The notes: generated by a model not told the origin, from the letters alone. A stretch of 64,000 bases of DNA from Branchipolynoe longqiensis (GCA_030323885.1 CM059199.1:37642590-37706589); one strand, 5' to 3'; positions 11,020 through 22,447 are shown, counted from the stretch's first letter. Numbers and translations are program-made.

Positions 11020-11275
11020 CACATGTGAACATATGGAATTCAAGGCTATTTCAATGCTTTTCAAGCCTGTATTTGATAGGAATTCATTTGGATTTCAGAG
11101 AAAAACAACAATGGCGAATGGCGATTTCGGAACAATTTAGATCAGTGAGAACAGTTTAACTAAATTCAAGGCTCTTCAAGACTAATTACCCAAAAATAAG
11201 GCTTTTCAAGGCCTTGAAATGGGGCAAATGAAGTTCAAGACTTTTCAAGACTTTCCAGGCCCTTAACGTACACTG
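11020..11275. repeat. Dispersed repeat shared with 58085-58300
   Basis: GAATTCAAGGCTATTTCAA, GGCGATTTCGGA, CAATTTAGATCA and TTCAAGGCTTTTC-like motifs recur in the same order at 58085-58300. Internal AAGGCTTTTCAAG units give a loosely palindromic composition. Confidence 0.7.
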
Positions 11276-11301
11276 TAATTCTGCAGGAATTTTGAATTGA
11301 A

Positions 11302-11647
11302 TTAAAGTTGCCTAATCCAATAAAAGCATATTTCGAAGACCAACACATGTATCTAGATTCAATCGTTCATATCCAATTGGTGCACTCATTAATCATTTCT
11401 TCGGGCATTTGGCCCATGAGGAACGTAAAAACTCGCCAACTCCGACATGTCGTGACGTGACCTAGTTAATGTAGCAATGGTGGCTTCAACCAGTGTGTGC
11501 GTAAATTATTTTGCAATCGTTCACTTTGAATATCTCCACAGTTAGCCAATTATCATAAAAATTACTACAAGGTAGAGTAGGCTATAAATGGTATCCAAGT
11601 TTATTTGGGATGTAAATTCAAGATTATGCCATTTCAAGCTGGGTTAA
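11302..11647. mobile_element. TIR-1 element, diverged
   Basis: Opens TTAAAGTTGCCTAATCCAAT and carries the family interior (TCTAGATTCAATCGTTCATA; TCTCCACAGTTAGCC). The right end is decayed but ends in TTAA. 11648-11999 is unique. Confidence 0.6.
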
Positions 11648-11999
11648 CAATACCCTTGCATGCCTGAGAGTCAATACGGGACAAGGTACGCAGGTGGCAA
11701 ATGCATTTCAATGACGTGTTCTTTTCATATTTTACCTTTTTATTTATTCACTTTTTGTTACTTATTAAAGCGGTTTTTAGGAATTGCACACTGGCGTCTC
11801 CTGGTGGCTTTAGGGGGAATTAAATGGAACAGTATGTGTGCAGTCAGGTTTTCTCAAAAGGATTTTCATGTTAAGCATCATCTTCTCTTCATGTTTAAAA
11901 GAATAGTTTTGTGAAGTTAACCTTCCACTTAGTACCTTGCCTTTATCACTTTTATATTTGTCTCAATAGACCACTTGCACCGACACCTCGTTATCTGAT

Positions 12000-13590
12000 T
12001 ACCCTCTTGAAGGTGAAGGGGTAGATTACTCTGTTGAAAGGTGAGGGGGATTACTCTCTTGAACGGTGAGGAGGGATTACTGTCTTGAAAGGTGAGGGGG
12101 GGTACTCTGTTGAAAGGTGAAAGGGGATTGCACACTTAAAAGGTGAGGAGGGATTACAGTCTTAAAAGGTATGGGGGGATTAGAAAGATGATTACGCTCT
12201 TAGACAGGTGAGGCGGATTATGCTCTTGAAAGGCGAAAGGGTTTACTCTCTTGAAAGGTGAGGGGGGATTGCACGTTTGAAAGGTGAGGAGCGATTACAC
12301 TCTTAAAAAGTGAGTTGGTATTACTCTCTTGAAAGGTGAGGGGGATTACTTTCTACTAAGGTGAAGGGGATTAGTCTCTTGAAAGGTGAAAAAGGATTAT
12401 CCTCTTGAAAGCTGAAAGGGGATTACTCTCTTGAAAGGTGAAGGGGATTACTGTCTTTAAAGGTGAAGGGGGTTAGTCTCTTGAACGGTGAAAAGGGGTT
12501 ATCCTCTTGAAAGCTGAAAGGGGATTACTCTCTTGAAAGGTGAGGGGGATTACTGTCTCTAAAGGTGAGGGGGATTACTGTCTTTAAAGGTAAGGGGGAT
12601 TACTGTCTTGAAAGGTTGGTTGGTTGTTGGAGTTTTAAATCCTGGCAACATCTATGGTCATATCAGGACGGGTACCGGGTTACTCTGTTGAACGGTGAAA
12701 GGGCAATTGCACATTTGAAAGGTGAGGAGGAATTACAGTCTTAAAAAGTGAGGTGGTATTACTCTTTAGAAAGGTGATTACGCTTGTAGTAGTCTGCACT
12801 GACCTCTGAGGCAAGTAACCACATAGACAGGTAGGCGTGGGTAGTGTGGTGATATCAGGGAGCCTAGGAGGTGTAATGGTTAGCATACTGGCCTGGAATG
12901 AAAAGAGATGTGGGTTCGAGTCCAGCTCTAGGCACAATATTTCCCATTTTCATCACCCCCACGACACTAGTTGCCGTGACCATGATTCTATACAAGCTAC
13001 GCGCTGTATGGTTGTTGAACCTATTCTGTGTATGTATGGGTTAGTGCATTGCCTGTATGTATGCAATTGTAAGCATTAAAAGACTTACAATTCCAGGGGT
13101 AGGAGTGTAGTAGTCTGCACTGACCTCTCAGGCAAGTAACCACATAGACAGGTAGGCGTGGGTAGTGTGGTGATATCAGGGAGCCTAGGTGGTGTAATGG
13201 TTAGCATACTGGCCCGGAATGCATAGAGATGTGGCTCTAGGCGCAATATTTCCCATTTTCATCACCCCCACGACACGCTCTTGAAAGGTGAGGTGGATTA
13301 TGCTCTTGAAAGGCAAAAGGGATTACTCTCTGGAAAGGTGAGGGGGGGGGGGGGATTGCACGTTTGAAAGGTCAGGGGGATTACTGTCTTGGAAGGTGAA
13401 GTGTTTTAAAAGGTGAAAAGGGATTATGCTCTTGAAAGCTGAAAGTGGAGTTCTCTGTTGAAAGGTGACGGGTGGTTGCACAATTGAAAGGTGAGGAGGG
13501 ATTACGCTCTTAAAAGGTGAAGTGGTATTAGGCTCTTGAAAGGTGAGGGGGAATACTGTCTTTAAAGGTATGGGGGTTGAATGTCTTCAA
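12000..13590 (+). repeat. ~26-bp minisatellite (GATTACTCTCTTGAAAGGTG)
   Basis: About forty imperfect units of GATTACTCTCTTGAAAGGTG plus AGGGGG. The array is interrupted by a SINE-1 tail at 12614-12678 and a SINE-3 dimer at 12785-13274, and the same unit continues on both sides. Confidence 0.93.
12785..13274 (+). mobile_element. SINE-3 dimer
   Basis: Two tandem units. In the first, 12862-12934 folds like a tRNA: GCCTAGG/TCTAGGC acceptor, TGTAATGGTTAGCAT (A-box region) and GGGTTCGAGTCC (B box). The second unit has lost the B box by a 12-base deletion. ACGCT flanks both sides (12780-12784 and 13275-13279) as a target duplication within the minisatellite. A reverse dimer lies at 23840-24365. Confidence 0.9.
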
Positions 13591-13591
13591 A

Positions 13592-14935
13592 GGTTGATTG
13601 GTTGGTTGTTTTACTTCCTGGCAACATCTAAGGTCATATCAAGACTTGTACCGACTTGTGACAATGTGCATTTAATGGTGCTGCCCCACTGGGAAATCAG
13701 TCCACCGGCACCATGACCCGATATCCCACATAATCCAGACACTGAGCTAACAAGTCCTTGCCCTATCCTATTAATGTTGTGTACCAGGCTAGCAGAAAAC
13801 AAGTGTCAATTTTATAAGTCATTGTGAAGAATTACTGCTGGCAATCGCAGTTACCCATCTTATACTCACTACTATCAGGAGGATCCTGGCAACTGTCTGC
13901 CAGTCCCCCCCCCCCCCCTACTAAATACAAAAAAAACTCATAAGTAAGAAAGGGAAGGCAAGTCACACAAGATTGACAGTGATAAGGGTGCGCTTTATTG
14001 CTACAACTCTTGTTCACCTACTAGTGACCTGCTACCATGACTCACTTACAACCCACATAGTTTCTGCTTGTCCAGTCTAATTCAGTGCCTACAGCCCATT
14101 GAACCTAAGTCCTGTGGGTGTTACACACGGTTACCAACAGACTATCTATCTGCTACTGAAATGCAGACAATCAAATAACTTATCAGCAGCTACTGTTTGG
14201 TAATACAACACCAACACTACAGCTGGCCAGCATTGAAAACAAGCCTGGGTACCCAGGCTTACATGCTATGGACAGAATAAATACAGCCTCAATAAAAAAA
14301 TATAAATAAAAATTTAAAAAAAGTGGTGAACTGCTTCCTTTCGTATCTCTAGAGTCAATGTGTCTGTCTAGCAAGTGTAAGGAGTACAAGGGTGACTGGG
14401 CTCACACAGCCAGCCAATCAGACACCTCTGCAGCATGGGAGGGGTGGCGGCGCCCAAGAGGGGCACCGGTCACTCAACCCCAGTGCAGGTGGTGTCCCTA
14501 ATATATGCAGAATGGCTGGGTGTGCTTACCCAGCAGTCCTGTTGTAACAAGTAGTTGTCAGATAGTTACAATAAACATCAATATATGCTCCTCCTCCATT
14601 TTCACTCTTCCTGGTGCATGGAGGGAACATTTCTATAATTAATAACCGTATGTTAATATCCGGACATCATACCACAATCCCGGTCACTGCGCGACATAAC
14701 CTTTCCACACAGTTATTTATATGTCACACAGCGAGTGGGCACACATTGCGTCACTATTACATAACAATGGTCCCCAACTCCATCGCCCGAGACATTGATA
14801 TGATTCCAAGATCGTCTATCACGACCAAAAGACCGTATATTTTTACAATTGGTTTGACTCGACTGGGAACCAAACTCCCGATATCCCGCATGCGAGGCCC
14901 AAGCTCTACCGATTCAGCCACCACAGGGAGTGAGT
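13592..14935 (-). mobile_element. SINE-1 copy split by a ~1.0-kb insertion
   Basis: The family sequence runs from the tail at 13592 to TATAAGTCATT at about 13825, and resumes with TTGGTTTGACTCG at 14843, so 13826-14842 is an insertion. The head then merges with a GGGA tract. Confidence 0.75.
13826..14842. mobile_element. ~1.0-kb inserted element, class uncertain
   Basis: The ends read TGTGAAGAATTACTGC and TATATTTTTACA, as in a TG...CA LTR. An AATAAA stands at 14569. The segment 14150-14325 matches a LINE-like 3' tail also seen at 26000-26200, including a perfect AGCCTGGGTACCCAGGCT stem. A clear 4-6-bp target duplication was not found, so solo LTR is one option only. Confidence 0.45.
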
Positions 14936-15565
14936 GAGGGAGTGAGGGAGTGAGGGAGAGAGGGAGCGAGGGAGGGAGGGAGAGAGGGAGGGAGAGAAGG
15001 AGGGAGACAGGGAGAGACAGGGAGAGAGAGGGAGAGAGAGGGAGGGAGAGAAAAGAAGCATCTCCTAAAGAAAAGCCAAGAGGCATGCAGGTCATGTGAC
15101 ACATTAATGCTGAGTACCAGGCTAGTAGATGACAAGTATCAATTTTCTAATTCATTGGTTTGACTCGATTGGGAACCAAACTCCCGATATCTCGCATGCG
15201 AGGCCCACACTCTACCGATACAGCCACCACAGGGAGGGAGGGAGGGAGGGAGGGAGGGAGGGAGGGAGGGAGGGAGGGAGGGAGGGAGGGAGGGAGGGAG
15301 GGAGGGAGGGAGGCAGGGAGGGAGGGAGGGAGGGAGGGAGGGAGGGAGGGAGGGAGGGAGGGTGGGAGAGAGCGAGGGGGAGAGAGCGAGGGGGAGAGAG
15401 GGAGGGGAGAGAGGACAGGGGGAGAGGGGGGAGGGGGAGAGGAAGGACGAGGGATGGAGAGAGGGAGAGTGGGAGAGAGACGGGGGAGAGAGAGAAAGAG
15501 GGAGAGAGAAGAAGCATCTCCTGAAGAATAGCCAAGAGGCATGCAGGTCATGTGACACTTTGGAT
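14843..15565. repeat. Tandem duplication with (GGGA)n tracts
   Basis: Two successive units each consist of a SINE-1 head, a GGGA tract (14926-15050 and 15232-15505) and a common end (GAAGCATCTCCT, then CCAAGAGGCATGCAGGTCAT). The second tract is about 270 bp. The Glu/Gly/Arg or Pro/Ser/Leu ORFs here are artefacts. Confidence 0.88.
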
Positions 15566-15913
15566 TCTGACGTCACAAACAGGCGGCGGGAGCCCCCACC
15601 CTACCACAAGCCCCCTTGGCTGGCAGGGAGCACCAGGACTCAGCACTCAAAGTGAGATGGGCGACGGTCAACACGACTGAAAATACCTCCTCGCTTCCAC
15701 CTCCACCAGCCCCCCCCCCCCACTCATCACCCCCACCCCCTCACCGCCCCCAATGGGTGGTTCACTAACTGGCGGACTGGACACGGTGGCCAAATCGGTG
15801 GAGCGTACATGACTGAACCACAATAGGTAAACAACACGGCTGGTGTTAATCAGATCCACCAGGTGGCAGCACCGTAAGGTACAGACAGACCATAACAGCA
15901 TAGACCGGTGTAG
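15566..15913. other. Unique sequence, C-rich run
   Basis: Contains a C run near 15710-15721 and no recognised family. Confidence 0.5.
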
Positions 15914-16590
15914 GACGTTCAAAACACTACGCCGTTCAAAACACAACGGTAGTGTTTTGAACCTACGTTCAAAACACTACGGTAGTGTTTTGAACTTAGG
16001 TTGAAAACACTACTGTTAAGTTCAAAACACTACCCCTACATACGTTCAAAACACTACCCAAGTTCAAAACACTATCACGACAAGCTGACCCTGCTGCGGC
16101 GTTTGAAGCACATATTAGTATACACTGATAGAGCTGCGGCATGTGCACCACGTATTACGCTGATGGTGCTGCGGTGTGTGCACCACGTGTTACGCTGATA
16201 GTGCTGCAGCGTGTGCACCACGTTTTAGTATACGCTGATGATGCTGCGGTGTATGCACCACAAATTGATACTTGTCGCTTTCCTAGCATGGCGTTTGGCA
16301 TTAATAGGATAGTGAGTACCCATCCCGATATGACCTTCCATGTTGCTAGAATGTAAAACAATAACCACTAAAAACAACCCCTACTGCCCCACCTTAGTAC
16401 ATACTGCCCTGTAGTGTTTTGAACTTAAAGGTAGTGTTTTGAACTTGAGGATAGTGTTTTGAGTGTGGCCACAGTAGTGTTTTGAACCTACCTTCAGCTA
16501 GGTTGAAAACACTACCATAGTGTTTTGAACCTAGGTTGAAAACACTACTGTAGTGTTTTTGTGGGGTAGTGTTTTGAACTTACTACACCG
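15914..16590. repeat. Palindromic TTCAAAACACTAC cluster
   Basis: At least sixteen copies of GTTCAAAACACTAC or its inverse GTAGTGTTTTGAAC, many arranged head to head with GG or CGGTAG between them. Inside sits a 33-36-bp tandem repeat (TACGCTGATAGTGCTGCGG) at 16083-16262, also found at 27780-27920, and a plus-oriented SINE-1 fragment at 16262-16380. Confidence 0.9.
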
Positions 16591-16599
16591 GCATGGTCG

Positions 16600-17115
16600 T
16601 GTGTTGTTTGTTGAGGGTTTTTAGATCATGGCAACATCTAAGGTCATATCAGGACGGGTACCAACTTGTGACAGTGTGCACGCATGGCAAGTTTATAGTG
16701 CTGCCCCACTGGGAGACCAGCCCGCCAGCACCATTGACCTGATATCCCACTCAGGCACATTATCCTGACACTGAGCCAACCAGTCCTTGCCCTATCCTAA
16801 TAATACCGAGCACCTGGCTCGGAAGAGATAAGTATACATTTTTAATTCATTGGTTTGACTCGACCAGGGTTCTGCCAAAATGGGAGACGGACGCTCAACT
16901 CATTCGGCCATTCCGTCCGGTCTAGGGGTCATATCAGGACGGGTACCAACTTGTAACAGTGTGCACTCATGGCGACTTTGATAGTGCTGCCCCATTGGGA
17001 TATCGAGCCACTGGCACCATAAACTGATATCTCACACCGGATGTGGTGGCTGAATGAATAGAGTGCAGGCATCCTGTGCAGGAGGTTGGAAGTTTGAATC
17101 CCAGCCGAGTCAAAC
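16600..17115 (-). mobile_element. SINE-1 copies (one full, two partial)
   Basis: 16600-16918 is a near-complete minus copy. 16922-17035 is a second partial minus tail. 17036-17115 is a plus-oriented head (GGATGTGGTGGCTGAATG to GAATCCCAGCCGAGTC). Confidence 0.82.
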
Positions 17116-17540
17116 CATCATCATCATCATGCGGTCGGTCGCGATGCGATAAAGACTGCTTTCATTACTTGATTGTCGCTCTCGTTTTGTGTTGCGTACA
17201 TTTCATGAAAGCTGCCTGCAAAAGTGTTGAAGTGCTGCTGGCTTTTGCAAGTTACCAGCGGCACTCTCTCGGGGAGCAAATAGAGGTTTCACACCGGCAA
17301 GAACATGTCAAGACAGGCGCAAAACTATTTGTCCCTGCAGTGGCTGGTCGGGAGATGTTGGGAGTTCCATACATCAACCGCCCTTAATGCTGCCACCATG
17401 ACATGGTTTTCTGTTTAGGGTTTGCTCCCTTAGCCTTCGGTTCTGTCAAGAACCTGTACCACAAGGCAGTGGTTTACAATTCTGCCAGGCAGGGGCGTCA
17501 AACTCCCTGAGGTATTGCTATACCTGTAATACCTGCATAC
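17116..17540. other. Unique sequence with unassigned open frames
   Basis: After a CATCATCATCATCATG run, one plus frame stays open to 17387 and minus frames are also partly open. No motif or splice pattern gives it an identity. It does not resemble TIMELESS. Confidence 0.4.
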
Positions 17541-17544
17541 GAGT

Positions 17545-18325
17545 CAAACCAATGACTTATAAAATTGATACTTGTCACTACCTAGTCTGGTGCTCAGCAT
17601 TAATGTTGCAAGGTCCGATGAAACATTTTTTTCAAAACCAAAACACTGACCTACATTTGATTCTATATATCCAACTTAGGTACTGGTGCATTAACTAAGG
17701 CTTTGGGGCAACATATACAGAATAATCAGTAAATGTATTACCCTATCCCTTTGGACACCTACTTTGAAGCAGCCATTAGGCAGGGAGGCTAGAAACCAAC
17801 TAGGTCAATCTTGTGACCTTATTAATCTTGCCCTCATTCCCAGTACCATATATAGCATCAGTCAGGTTCCGGACTACCTACACATTAATAGTCCATTCCT
17901 CATCATGTGACCATCGCGAGATGTGAATCTGGGCCATAACAATAAGACTTTTGACAAGCTTGCTGTAATTATTTTCGATTCTTTCAGCTCAAATTGCTCC
18001 AAAATTAGCCATTTTTCATGCAAATGACTCCGGAATAATGAATAGTAGGGTGTAATAGTCAACCTGATATATTTATCTAAAACATTGTGCACAAATTTGA
18101 ACGTCATCGGACTATGCAAATTTAATGGGATAGGACAAGAATTGGTTACCACAGAATCAGGGCAATGTGACTGTGGGATATTGGGTCATGATGCCAGCAG
18201 TCTGGTCCCCCAATGGGGTAGCACTATAAAGTCACCATGAGTGTGCACTGTCACGAATCGGTACCCATCCTGAAAGGACCTTAGATGTTGCTAGGACGCT
18301 AAACAATAACCAATCAACCAAGTAG
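17545..18325 (+). mobile_element. SINE-1 copy interrupted by TIR-1
   Basis: A plus-oriented SINE-1 runs to CTCAGCATTAA at 17603 and resumes with TGGGATAGGACAAG at 18126. The interrupting 17600-18125 is a longer TIR-1 variant. TTAA occurs once in the SINE consensus and on both sides here, an exact record of a TTAA-duplicating insertion. Confidence 0.88.
17600..18125. mobile_element. TIR-1 long variant (526 bp)
   Basis: Starts TTAATGTTGCAAGGTCCGAT and ends CATCGGACTATGCAAATTTA + A. An extra middle segment (GCAGCCATTAGGCAGGGAGG to AGTCAGGTTCC) is shared with the partial copy at 62338-62630. Confidence 0.85.
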
Positions 18326-18419
18326 ATATCCCACTCAGACTAGCGGAACTTGGGGAAAGAAACCGTTGTTGGTTCGTGCTAGACTCACCAGAGGACGCCA
18401 CAACCACTGCCAACCATCA

Positions 18420-19310
18420 TTGCCGCCCTCTACAAACTCTTTGTTCTCATAGCAACATCTTAAGCTGTGTTTACATGGGCAATTCCAAACCGATTTAAGA
18501 CAAGTCGATTTATATGAATCGATTTAGTGTCGTGTCTACACACGGAGCGGTTTAAGGCGGAAATCGATATCTGCGCATGAGCAAGTCCAGACTAACCAAC
18601 GCCAGTTTCACTCAGTCGATGTCGGCACGAGAGAGTGTGGGTTCGACCTAGATATGTATAGACTGAATCATATTGTTTTGGAACCCTAAAAACTTCTGCT
18701 GGGCAGTGAAAACCTTAAAATAAATCATGAAAAAAACATCTGTGCACCTCTATCCGGTTCATAGACCAAATTATATAATATGCACTTTTGATCGACCGGA
18801 AAGTCAACAAACTAAAGGTCTCGACTGCGCATGCGTGTCGACGTGCTTAAGCTAGATCGCTTCATCTATACTACCTCGCAAGGTGGTTTACATCTACTGA
18901 TTTATATGAATCGATTCAGCCCTAAAACGCCACAGTGTCGCGTTTACATGGCAAATGTAAGTCGATCTAGGCAAATGGTTTTATATGAAGCGTTTTAACT
19001 TGCCCGTGTAAACACGGCTTAAGCTCATATCAGGAGAGGCAGTGACTTGTGTTAGTACACCCAATGCAACTTATTAGTGCTGCCCCACTGGGAGACTGGG
19101 CCAGTGGCATCCTGACCTGATATCCCATTCAGTTTCATTATCCTGTCACTGAACCAACCAGTTCTTGCCTTATCCCAGTATACAGGATAGCTAACAATAA
19201 GTATAAATGTTGTAACTCATTGTGACTCGGTCGGGGGTTCGAACCCATGACCTTTGGCATGGGAAGTCAGCCAGCATTCTTGACCATTTGGCCAACCCAT
19301 CTGGTACCCC
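18420..19310 (-). mobile_element. SINE-1 copy interrupted by TIR-2
   Basis: The SINE-1 tail (AGCAACATC at 18451) and body (GCTCATATCAGGAGAGGC at 19022 onward) are separated by the element 18462-19022. Confidence 0.8.
18462..19022. mobile_element. TIR-2 element (GTGTTTACACGGGCAA type)
   Basis: The left TIR AGCTGTGTTTACATGGGCAA is inverted at the right end as TTGCCCGTGTAAACACGGCT. TTAA lies at both borders. ATATGAATCGATT-like motifs repeat inside in both directions. A 324-bp relative lies at 31729-32052. Confidence 0.85.
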
Positions 19311-19547
19311 ATACTGACCATAGATTAGGCGATACTAATTAATCATAGATGAGAATGACCTAGCAACAACAACAAATCAGGAAAATATTTCATGGATTTT
19401 TGGGACTTCTAAAGTGACAGGAGAAGCCGTAATCGTCGCAAATTTTGACCATATCCGGAAAAATCGGGCAGATAAAAAATCTGAAATTCCGGAAGATTCT
19501 TATCTACGATTAATAGATGTTAAACCATTGTTAAATACCGAACTTAC

Positions 19548-19628
19548 CTTGCTGCTCTGAAGAGAGCTAGGGCCTCTCCAGTTCGGTGCGCACGCATTGA
19601 CTCCTGGATACGGATCATGGCTTCTGCC
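19548..19628 (-). CDS. TIMELESS: TIMELESS exon K (last one visible)
   Basis: The exon encodes AEAMIRIQESM, RAHRTGE and ALALFRAA, directly continuing the QQR end of exon J (QQR+AEAM.RI is conserved in the family). The acceptor is TTTTCCTACAG; the donor is AAG followed by GTAAGT. The first G completes CG+G (Arg) and the terminal AG awaits a base from an exon outside the window. A short exon so far from its neighbour is easy to miss; identity rests on the motif and on exact phase fit. Confidence 0.92.
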
Positions 19629-19710
19629 CTGTAGGAAAACAAATGTATACGTAATGTAACGGGGTACCACAAGAACTACTCGAATAAAGACGCAATTATG
19701 CAATTTGGAC

Positions 19711-19930
19711 CCATATATAGGAATGCATAGAGTTTGTATAAGTGGAAGCATTGGTATATGCCGTATATAGGAATGCATAGAATTAGTATAAGTGGAAGCA
19801 TTGATATATTCCATATGTAGGAATGCATAGAATTTGCAAAAGTGGAAGCATTGATATATCCCACATGTAGGAATGCATAGAATTTGCATAAGTGGAAGCA
19901 TTGATATATCCCCTATATAGGAATGCATAG
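19711..19930 (+). repeat. 50-bp tandem repeat
   Basis: Four copies of a GGAATGCATAGAATTTGC-containing 50-bp unit (starts near 19721, 19771, 19821, 19871). The minus-strand ORFs reading CIPTYGIYQCFH are this repeat. Confidence 0.92.
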
Positions 19931-20975
19931 AATCTGGTTGTTAAACATGTTATCTCTTTGTGTGCCAAGCGGTTTGTTTCTAGGTGGTGTGGCTTTATAG
20001 ATATTTCACTTTTTCTGTAGGAAGATAATTCAAGATTGCTTACAGCCATTGACAATGCAGGGAGTTCGCCGATACGCGCAGTGCAAAACGTCAATTTTAT
20101 TCAAAATTAATAGAAATGCAGAACCCTAACTGCATAAATTTAATATAATATTTTCTTTGAATATGTTTTCTGTATGTGTGCCAAGCAGTTTGTTTCTAGG
20201 TGGTGTAGTTTGAGAGATATTTCACCTTTTCTGTATGAAGATTTCTCACGGCCATTGACAATGCACTGAATTTGCTGATACACGCAGTGCAAAACATCAG
20301 TTTTATTCAAAATTAATAGAAACGCAGAACCCTAACCTTATCAATTTAATATAATCTGGTTGTTAAACATGTTATCTCTTTGTGTGCCAAGTGGTTTGTT
20401 TCTAGGTTGTGTGGTTTTAGAGATATTTAACTTTTTTTGTATGAAGATTGCTCATGGCCATTGACAATGCATTGAGTTTGCCGGTACAAGCAGTGCAAAA
20501 GCTCAGTTTTATTCAAAATTAATAGAAATGCAGAAGACTAAGCATATAAATTTAATATAATCTGTTTGGTAAACATTTGATCTGTTTGTGTACCAAGCGG
20601 TTTGTTTCTAAGTTGTGCGGTTTTAGAGATATTTCAATTTTTCTGTATGAAGATTGCTCACGGCCATTGACAATGCATTTAGTTTGCCAGTATGTGCAGT
20701 GCAAAACGTCAGTTTTATTCAAAACTAAGAGAAATGCAGAACCCTAACCTTATAGATTTAATATACTCTGGTTGGTAAAGATTTGATCTGTTTGTGTGCC
20801 AACTGGTTTGTTTCTAAGTTGTGTGGTTTGAGAGATATTTCACTTTTTCTGTATGAAGATTGCTCACTGCCATTGAGTTTGCAGTGTGACCGTTTGATAT
20901 CCTGCAGCCAAGCTGCGCACGCACTGACTTAATTTTGTATGCTGACGTCATATGAAATAGGTCTATATGTGTGTC
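19931..20975 (+). repeat. ~206-bp satellite-like tandem array
   Basis: Five units with GTTTGTTTCTAAGTTGTG recurring at 19971, 20188, 20394, 20600 and 20805. It ends in CCTGCAGCCAAGCTGCGCAC, then TGACGTCATATGAAATAGG. The same end sequence closes a 1-2-unit dispersed copy at 31153-31480, so this looks like a mobile element with a variable tandem core. Confidence 0.9.
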
Positions 20976-21006
20976 AATAACAGGGCTGGCCTTGGTCAAA
21001 ACCTAA

Positions 21007-22385
21007 TAGTAGGTATCCCAAATGCCTTGCCAATGCACCAATAATCTGTGTGTGGAGCCTTAAAATTCATCATTTTCAATCTGTTGTGTGTTCTAAGTTA
21101 TTCACCAATTGAAATAAAATCTAAAGCAAAATAAAGCTTCATATTTCTTCTTTCTAATAGTACCATGCACATTAGGATATGACTTTGATCAGCTAAAGAA
21201 AACCAATGCTTTGTCAAGTCTATTTATGTAGAAAAATCACCTCTTGTTTCAACTAACTTATGCATGAAATTTTACACTGCTTCTTCAAACCTCTGGCGCC
21301 CATTCACCAGAGCTAGCATCATCATGCCAATGGTATCCTTTTGTTGCCAATACTACAGGCCATATAGCCATATTTTGTCCTTGAATAAATTCTTTGTCCA
21401 TCTATTTTAAATTTTAATTTAAAATTTTCAATTAACCACCATTTCTGAACCGAATAATGGATAACTTAGGTTTTTACATGAAAATAAAGATTTTTTTTCT
21501 TTAAAAAAAAGAAGTTTAACATGATTCTTAGTAATGCACGGTGTGAAGGCGTGAATGTAAGACAAAATAAATGTTCACTCTACTTAATAATTGAATGCTA
21601 AAGTTGTTATGCAATGTGCCAGTGTTGTCTGGTATTAATTAGTGTAAGGCTGACTGGGTGGGAAAACATTTTTTTTTTAAACATTCACATCTATCAAATT
21701 GTATTGTATATAATGCAAACAGAAAGAGTATATTGAAGATAGTACAGTGTTAAAATTTCATGCAATTATCTTGTACGGGTACTTTTCTGTACATTTTAAG
21801 CCTGTTGGGCATTTCCTTTTACCAGATTTTATCAGTTGTCAAATTGAGCTCTGGACCATTTTAAACCAATTTTTTTCAGCTTTTCCCAAGCATAGGTAGT
21901 CCTGAAAAAAAATAGCAGTGACAAGACTCATCAGTAGGTTAGGGATAAATCAGAATAATTTAATATAGGTGCCAAGTTTTTTTCACCACCAAGCCCCCAA
22001 AAGTGGTCCAAAGTGAAATTAGGAAATTGGTGAACTTAAGGAAATTGTTATTTCGCACATTTTTGAATATGTATGTCTTGAAATGTAACCACATCAGACC
22101 CCTGAATCTTTTTATTCTCATTGTATAGGCCATGGATTTGAAGGAAAAAACACAGGAAGTCTGATAGGGTGGTTACTTTTAATTTTTGGAGCCATAAAAA
22201 ATGCTATCTTTTTAGTTTTGGGTGAGACCAATAAAGTAACAGCTAAAAAAGTTCCTATCTTCTTTAATATTAGAGCGATTTTCACAAATGAGGTGTCATT
22301 TTATTTCAAATTCAATATACTAACAGGTGAAATCCATTAAATCAAACTCCAAACTATTTTTGAAAATCACTTGGGATACCTACTA
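21007..22385. mobile_element. TIR-6 element, ~1.38 kb
   Basis: The perfect TIR TAGTAGGTATCCCAA (21007-21021) is inverted as TTGGGATACCTACTA (22371-22385). TAATAG appears across both borders as a possible target duplication. The interior is AT-rich with no open transposase frame, so it is non-autonomous. Confidence 0.85.
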
Positions 22386-22447
22386 ATAGTAATACCATAC
22401 TGTTACCAACAGTCAAGCCTGGCATGTAAAAGATCCTAAATCCCTGA

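Noticed and set aside
12862..12934. A functional tRNA gene
   Set aside because: It folds like a tRNA, but it is the head of SINE-3 with the family body following, and the same unit recurs elsewhere.
14757..15655. Ser/Pro/Leu and Glu/Gly/Arg ORFs
   Set aside because: They arise from the (GGGA)n tracts and SINE-1 heads.
17076..17387. 103-codon plus ORF
   Set aside because: It begins in a SINE-1 head, has no recognisable motif and competes with other open frames. Left as unassigned.
1..19547. Further TIMELESS exons downstream of exon K
   Set aside because: I looked on the minus strand for the expected continuation after the RAA(R) end with a matching acceptor and phase and found none; the intron probably extends beyond the window.
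19500..20094. 142-, 103- and 62-codon minus ORFs near exon K
   Set aside because: Only 19548-19628 is coding by phase and motif; the rest is the 50-bp and 206-bp repeats.
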